Source: Bacillus cabrialesii | Lineage (GTDB): Bacteria; Bacillota; Bacilli; Bacillales; Bacillaceae | NCBI RefSeq assembly: GCF_004124315.2 | Contig: NZ_CP096889.1 | Location: 3,703,001 to 3,767,000 of the forward strand | Length of the DNA: 64,000 bases | Reading direction: 5' to 3' | In this document: positions 61,050-64,000 of the stretch, piece after piece | How the letters are laid out: each line of letters begins with the position of its first letter | Numbering within the stretch: position 1 is the first letter of the stretch | Made by a program: the position numbers and the translations under genes | Notes under the pieces: generated by a model | Database searches by the model: none | Seen by the model: the letters and a program-made list of their open reading frames with translations, nothing else | What the model was told of the DNA's origin: nothing

Positions 61050-61765
61050 GCATTTTGGATATACACGATGTATCCGTTTGGTATGAACGGGACAACGTCA
61101 TCTTAGAACACGTGGATTTACATTTAGAAAAAGGCGCTGTTTACGGATTGCTTGGGGTAAACGGCGCCGGAAAAACAACATTGATTAATACGCTGACAGG
61201 GGTCAACCGCAATTTCAGTGGGCGCTTTACACTGTGCGGCATTGAAGCCAATGCCGGCATGACGCAGAAAACATCAGATCAGCTGAAGATTCAACGTTAC
61301 TTCGCCGCCGATTATCCGCTGCTGTTTACAGAAATTACAGCAAAGGACTATGTGTCTTTCGTCCATTCGCTTTATCAAAAGGATTTTTCAGAACAGCAGT
61401 TTGCCAGTTTGGCCGAGGCCTTTCATTTTTCCAAATACATCAACAGGAGAATTTCGGAGCTGTCCTTGGGGAACAGGCAAAAGGTTGTGTTGATGACAGG
61501 CTTATTGCTGCGGGCTCCCCTGTTTATTTTAGATGAGCCGCTCGTTGGCTTGGATGTGGAATCCATCGAGGTCTTTTATGAGAAAATGCGCGAGTACTGT
61601 GAGGAAGGCGGAACCATTTTATTTTCTTCCCATCTGCTCGATGTCGTGCAAAGATTTTGTGATTATGCGGCCATTCTTCACAATAAACAGATCCAAAAGG
61701 TCATTCCGATTGGAGAGGAGACCGATCTGCGGCGGGAATTTTTCGAGGTGATCGGCCATGAATAA
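61046..61765 (+). CDS. albC: AlbC, ABC transporter ATPase for subtilosin
   Basis: A 239-residue ABC ATPase. The P-loop is GVNGAGKTT (residues 37-45), the signature is degenerate (ELSLGNRQK in place of LSGGQ), Walker B is FILDEPLVGLD and the H-loop region is FSSHLLDV. It is the energy module for subtilosin export or self-protection with AlbD and perhaps AlbB. It overlaps albB by four bases and albD by eight, so expression is coupled. Confidence 0.94.
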   Translation: MSILDIHDVSVWYERDNVILEHVDLHLEKGAVYGLLGVNGAGKTTLINTLTGVNRNFSGRFTLCGIEANAGMTQKTSDQLKIQRYFAADYPLLFTEITAKDYVSFVHSLYQKDFSEQQFASLAEAFHFSKYINRRISELSLGNRQKVVLMTGLLLRAPLFILDEPLVGLDVESIEVFYEKMREYCEEGGTILFSSHLLDVVQRFCDYAAILHNKQIQKVIPIGEETDLRREFFEVIGHE

Positions 61766-63068
61766 CCTATTCCCCATCATGTCTTTGCTGTTCAAGCAGC
61801 TTTACAGCCGGCAAGGGAAAAAGGACGCCATCCGCATTGCCGCAGGTCTTGTGATTCTCGCCGTGTTTGAAATCGGGCTGATCCGCCAGGCCGGCATTGA
61901 CGAATCAGTGCTGGGAAAAACGTATATCATACTTGCGCTTCTTTTGATGAACACATATATGGTGTTTCTTTCCGTGACATCACAATGGAAGGAATCCTAT
62001 ATGAAGCTGAGCTGCCTGCTGCCGATTTCTTCACGGAGCTTTTGGCTCGCCCAGAGTGTCGTTCTGTTTGTCGACACGTGTTTGAGAAGAACGTTATTCT
62101 TTTTTATTTTACCGTTGTTCTTGTTTGGAAACGGAACACTGTCAGGGGCGCAAACATTGTATTGGCTCGGCAGATTTTCGTTTTTTACTATTTACTCAAT
62201 TATGTTTGGAGTTGTGCTAAGCAACCATTTCGTCAAAAAGAAGAACTGGATGTTTCTGCTGCATGCGGCTGTATTCGCCTGTGTATGCCTCAGCGCCGCT
62301 TTTGCGCCAGCCATCACGATTCCGCTATGCGCGGTTCACATGATATGGGCAGTGATGATTGACTTTCCTGTCTTTCTGCAGGCGCCTCCGCAGCAGAGCA
62401 AGATGCATTCTTTTTTGCGGAGATCTGCGTTTTCGTTTTATAAAAGAGAATGGAACCGATTTATTACCTCTAAAGCGATGCTGTTAAATTACGCGGTAAT
62501 GGCGGCGTTCAGCGGCTTCTTTTCGTTCCAGATGATGAACACCGGCATCTTCAATCAGCAAGTGATATATATAGTCATTTCCGCCCTTTTGCTGATCTGC
62601 TCGCCGATCGCCCTTTTGTACTCGATTGAAAAAAACGACCGGATGCTGCTCATCACCCTTCCGATTAAACGGAGAACGATGTTTTGGGCGAAATATCGCT
62701 TTTATTCAGGCCTATTGGCAGGCGGATTTCTCCTTGTCGCTGTCATTGTGGGCTTTATCAGCGGCCGCCCGATTTCAGCCCTCACTTTTGTGCAGTGCAT
62801 GGAATTGCTGCTGGCGGGAGCGTTTATCAGGTTAACCGCGGATGAAAAAAGGCCCTCTTTCAGCTGGCAGACGGAGCAGCAGCTATGGAGCGGTTTCTCA
62901 AAATACCGGTCTTACCTATTTTGTCTTCCCCTTTTCTTAGCCACATTAGCCGGCACCGCTGTCTCCTTGGCGGTTATTCCGATTGCCGGGCTGATCATAG
63001 TCTATTACCTGCAAAAACAGGATGGTGGTTTCTTTGATACAAGCAAAAGAGAACGGCTTGGAAGTTAA
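61758..63068 (+). CDS. albD: AlbD, membrane partner of the subtilosin transporter
   Basis: A 436-residue polytopic membrane protein with about ten to twelve hydrophobic segments and no recognised permease motif. The opening MNNLFPIMSLLFKQLYSRQGKKDAIRI is cytosolic and basic. Position between albC and albE and overlap with both identify it as AlbD, the probable membrane subunit of the AlbC ATPase. Its last 44 bases overlap the albE start. Confidence 0.92.
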   Translation: MNNLFPIMSLLFKQLYSRQGKKDAIRIAAGLVILAVFEIGLIRQAGIDESVLGKTYIILALLLMNTYMVFLSVTSQWKESYMKLSCLLPISSRSFWLAQSVVLFVDTCLRRTLFFFILPLFLFGNGTLSGAQTLYWLGRFSFFTIYSIMFGVVLSNHFVKKKNWMFLLHAAVFACVCLSAAFAPAITIPLCAVHMIWAVMIDFPVFLQAPPQQSKMHSFLRRSAFSFYKREWNRFITSKAMLLNYAVMAAFSGFFSFQMMNTGIFNQQVIYIVISALLLICSPIALLYSIEKNDRMLLITLPIKRRTMFWAKYRFYSGLLAGGFLLVAVIVGFISGRPISALTFVQCMELLLAGAFIRLTADEKRPSFSWQTEQQLWSGFSKYRSYLFCLPLFLATLAGTAVSLAVIPIAGLIIVYYLQKQDGGFFDTSKRERLGS

Positions 63069-64000
63069 CCTGCTGAAGACGGATCAATTTTCAACAATCT
63101 CAATCGCCGCGAGCTTTCTGAAGCCAATCGAATGCGCGGCGGAGCCTGAAGAAGAAACAATCTATTTTTACGGCGCGGCCGCACATCTGAAGCAGCAAAT
63201 CATCGACGCTTTCGGTTATGCGGCCGGCAGCCGCTTCATGTATTCTGCGAATCTCTTTTTTGACCGGCACCTGAAAACCTGCGGAACCCGTTTAATTCAT
63301 CCGTCATGCAACAAGAATCTTCATGTTGATGCCCTCATGAAGACATTTGCAGATATGTCCTTCCCTCCTTCTCTTTCAGCCGATGCTGTTGAAAAGGCAA
63401 AGGATGAACTGCTGCTCAAAATCGAAAAGAAACTTGCCGACCCGTTCTCCTACTCGGCAGCACGCTTGGCGGAAGAGGCCTTCGGAAACCCGATGTATGG
63501 CACTGCCATGTTTGGCCGAAAAGACAGGATACAAGCAATCCACCCTCAACGGTTTCTAGACGCAGCGGACTTCATCGTTGATTTATTGTCCCAGCATAAA
63601 CAGCTGAACATATTGGGACAGATACAAGCATGTGATATTCCGGGACAGGCCTCGCAAGCATCCACCGTGACGGCCGGTAGAATACTTGTGAACCGGCATG
63701 TTTTTGTAACAGAGACACGCAGCGCAGCAGGCCCTTCCGTCTTGACACTCGGATTTGACTGCGGGCAGATGAAAGATGCCAGCGATTATATCAAAATCCA
63801 GCTGATAGACGGGCTGCTCGGAAAGTACGGGCATTCCGCTTTATTCAAGCATTTCCGCGAGAAGGATCTGGCAGTCTATCATGTCATCACCCGTTATGAC
63901 GTTATGAACAATCTGCTGCTTGTTTCAATATGTACGGATCAGCTTCATGAGAAGGAAGTTCCCCCGCGCGTTTTGGAAGCTGTCTCACATTTTCAAACCA
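63025..64000 (+). CDS. albE: AlbE, peptidase-M16-like subtilosin protein (cut by window edge)
   Basis: A 3'-truncated frame of 325 codons, open to the window end. The protein belongs to the M16 (insulinase/pitrilysin-like) fold: KLADPFSYSAARLAEEAFGNPMYG and GLLGKYGHSALFKHFREKDLAVYH are family-like. The zinc motif HXXEH is not seen in this part, so AlbE is probably the inactive partner of AlbF, which carries the active site beyond the window. The pair is thought to remove the leader and close the ring. The start is a GTG at 63025, in the end of albD; an ATG at 63022 is equally possible. Confidence 0.9.
   Translation, partial: MVSLIQAKENGLEVNLLKTDQFSTISIAASFLKPIECAAEPEEETIYFYGAAAHLKQQIIDAFGYAAGSRFMYSANLFFDRHLKTCGTRLIHPSCNKNLHVDALMKTFADMSFPPSLSADAVEKAKDELLLKIEKKLADPFSYSAARLAEEAFGNPMYGTAMFGRKDRIQAIHPQRFLDAADFIVDLLSQHKQLNILGQIQACDIPGQASQASTVTAGRILVNRHVFVTETRSAAGPSVLTLGFDCGQMKDASDYIKIQLIDGLLGKYGHSALFKHFREKDLAVYHVITRYDVMNNLLLVSICTDQLHEKEVPPRVLEAVSHFQT

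Overview
The window is chromosomal DNA of a member of the Bacillus subtilis species complex. Nearly every protein can be recognised as the ortholog of a B. subtilis gene, in the order spoIID-murAA-ywmB ... narK-argS-ywiB-sboA-alb. Scattered amino-acid differences from the 168 proteins I remember suggest a close relative rather than that strain. Strong AGGAGG-type ribosome sites, TTG/GTG starts and sigma-E, F, H and B type promoters fit a sporulating Bacillus. There are 68 coding genes, with no rRNA, tRNA, CRISPR array, prophage or insertion sequence.

Layout. Positions 1-3824 hold spoIID (cut by the window edge), murAA, ywmB, ywzB and the opposing ywmA. Positions 3859-11050 hold the F1Fo ATP synthase operon atpIBEFHAGDC on the minus strand, with a consensus promoter and a leader of about 250 nt. 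Positions 11212-18187 hold upp, glyA (with PurR boxes), ywlG, rpiB, ywlE, mntP, ywlC, ywlB and spoIIR; a DnaA-box cluster lies between ywlC and ywlB. Positions 18277-27471 hold small membrane genes, prfA-prmC, ywkD, racA, the malate pair maeA-ywkB, tdk, rpmE and rho. Positions 27878-35851 hold glpX, murAB, tal, fbaA, spo0F, ywjG, pyrG (with its CTP-sensing attenuator) and rpoE. Positions 36034-45863 hold the fatty-acid genes acdA-fadF, clsB, uvsE, ywjC, ywjB, ywjA and a second cardiolipin-synthase paralog, ywiE.

Positions 45965-58950 form an anaerobic-respiration block: a YitT-family membrane gene, narGHJI, arfM, ywiC, fnr, narK, then argS-ywiB. Three Fnr boxes (before narG, arfM and narK) link the regulator to nitrate uptake, nitrate reduction and fermentation control. 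Positions 59264-64000 hold the subtilosin A cluster sboA-sboX-albABCDE, which continues past the window: a radical-SAM sactipeptide maturation, export and immunity system.

The best leads beyond known annotation are: a hairpin that would hide the ribosome-binding site of mntP; a perfect Spo0A box inside the promoter spacer of fbaA; palindromes over the fnr and rho promoter regions; AT-rich direct repeats upstream of maeA; and a YitT-family gene beside narI that I do not remember at this place in strain 168. I saw no wholly new multi-gene system. Names rest on recalled family resemblance, not on a database search.
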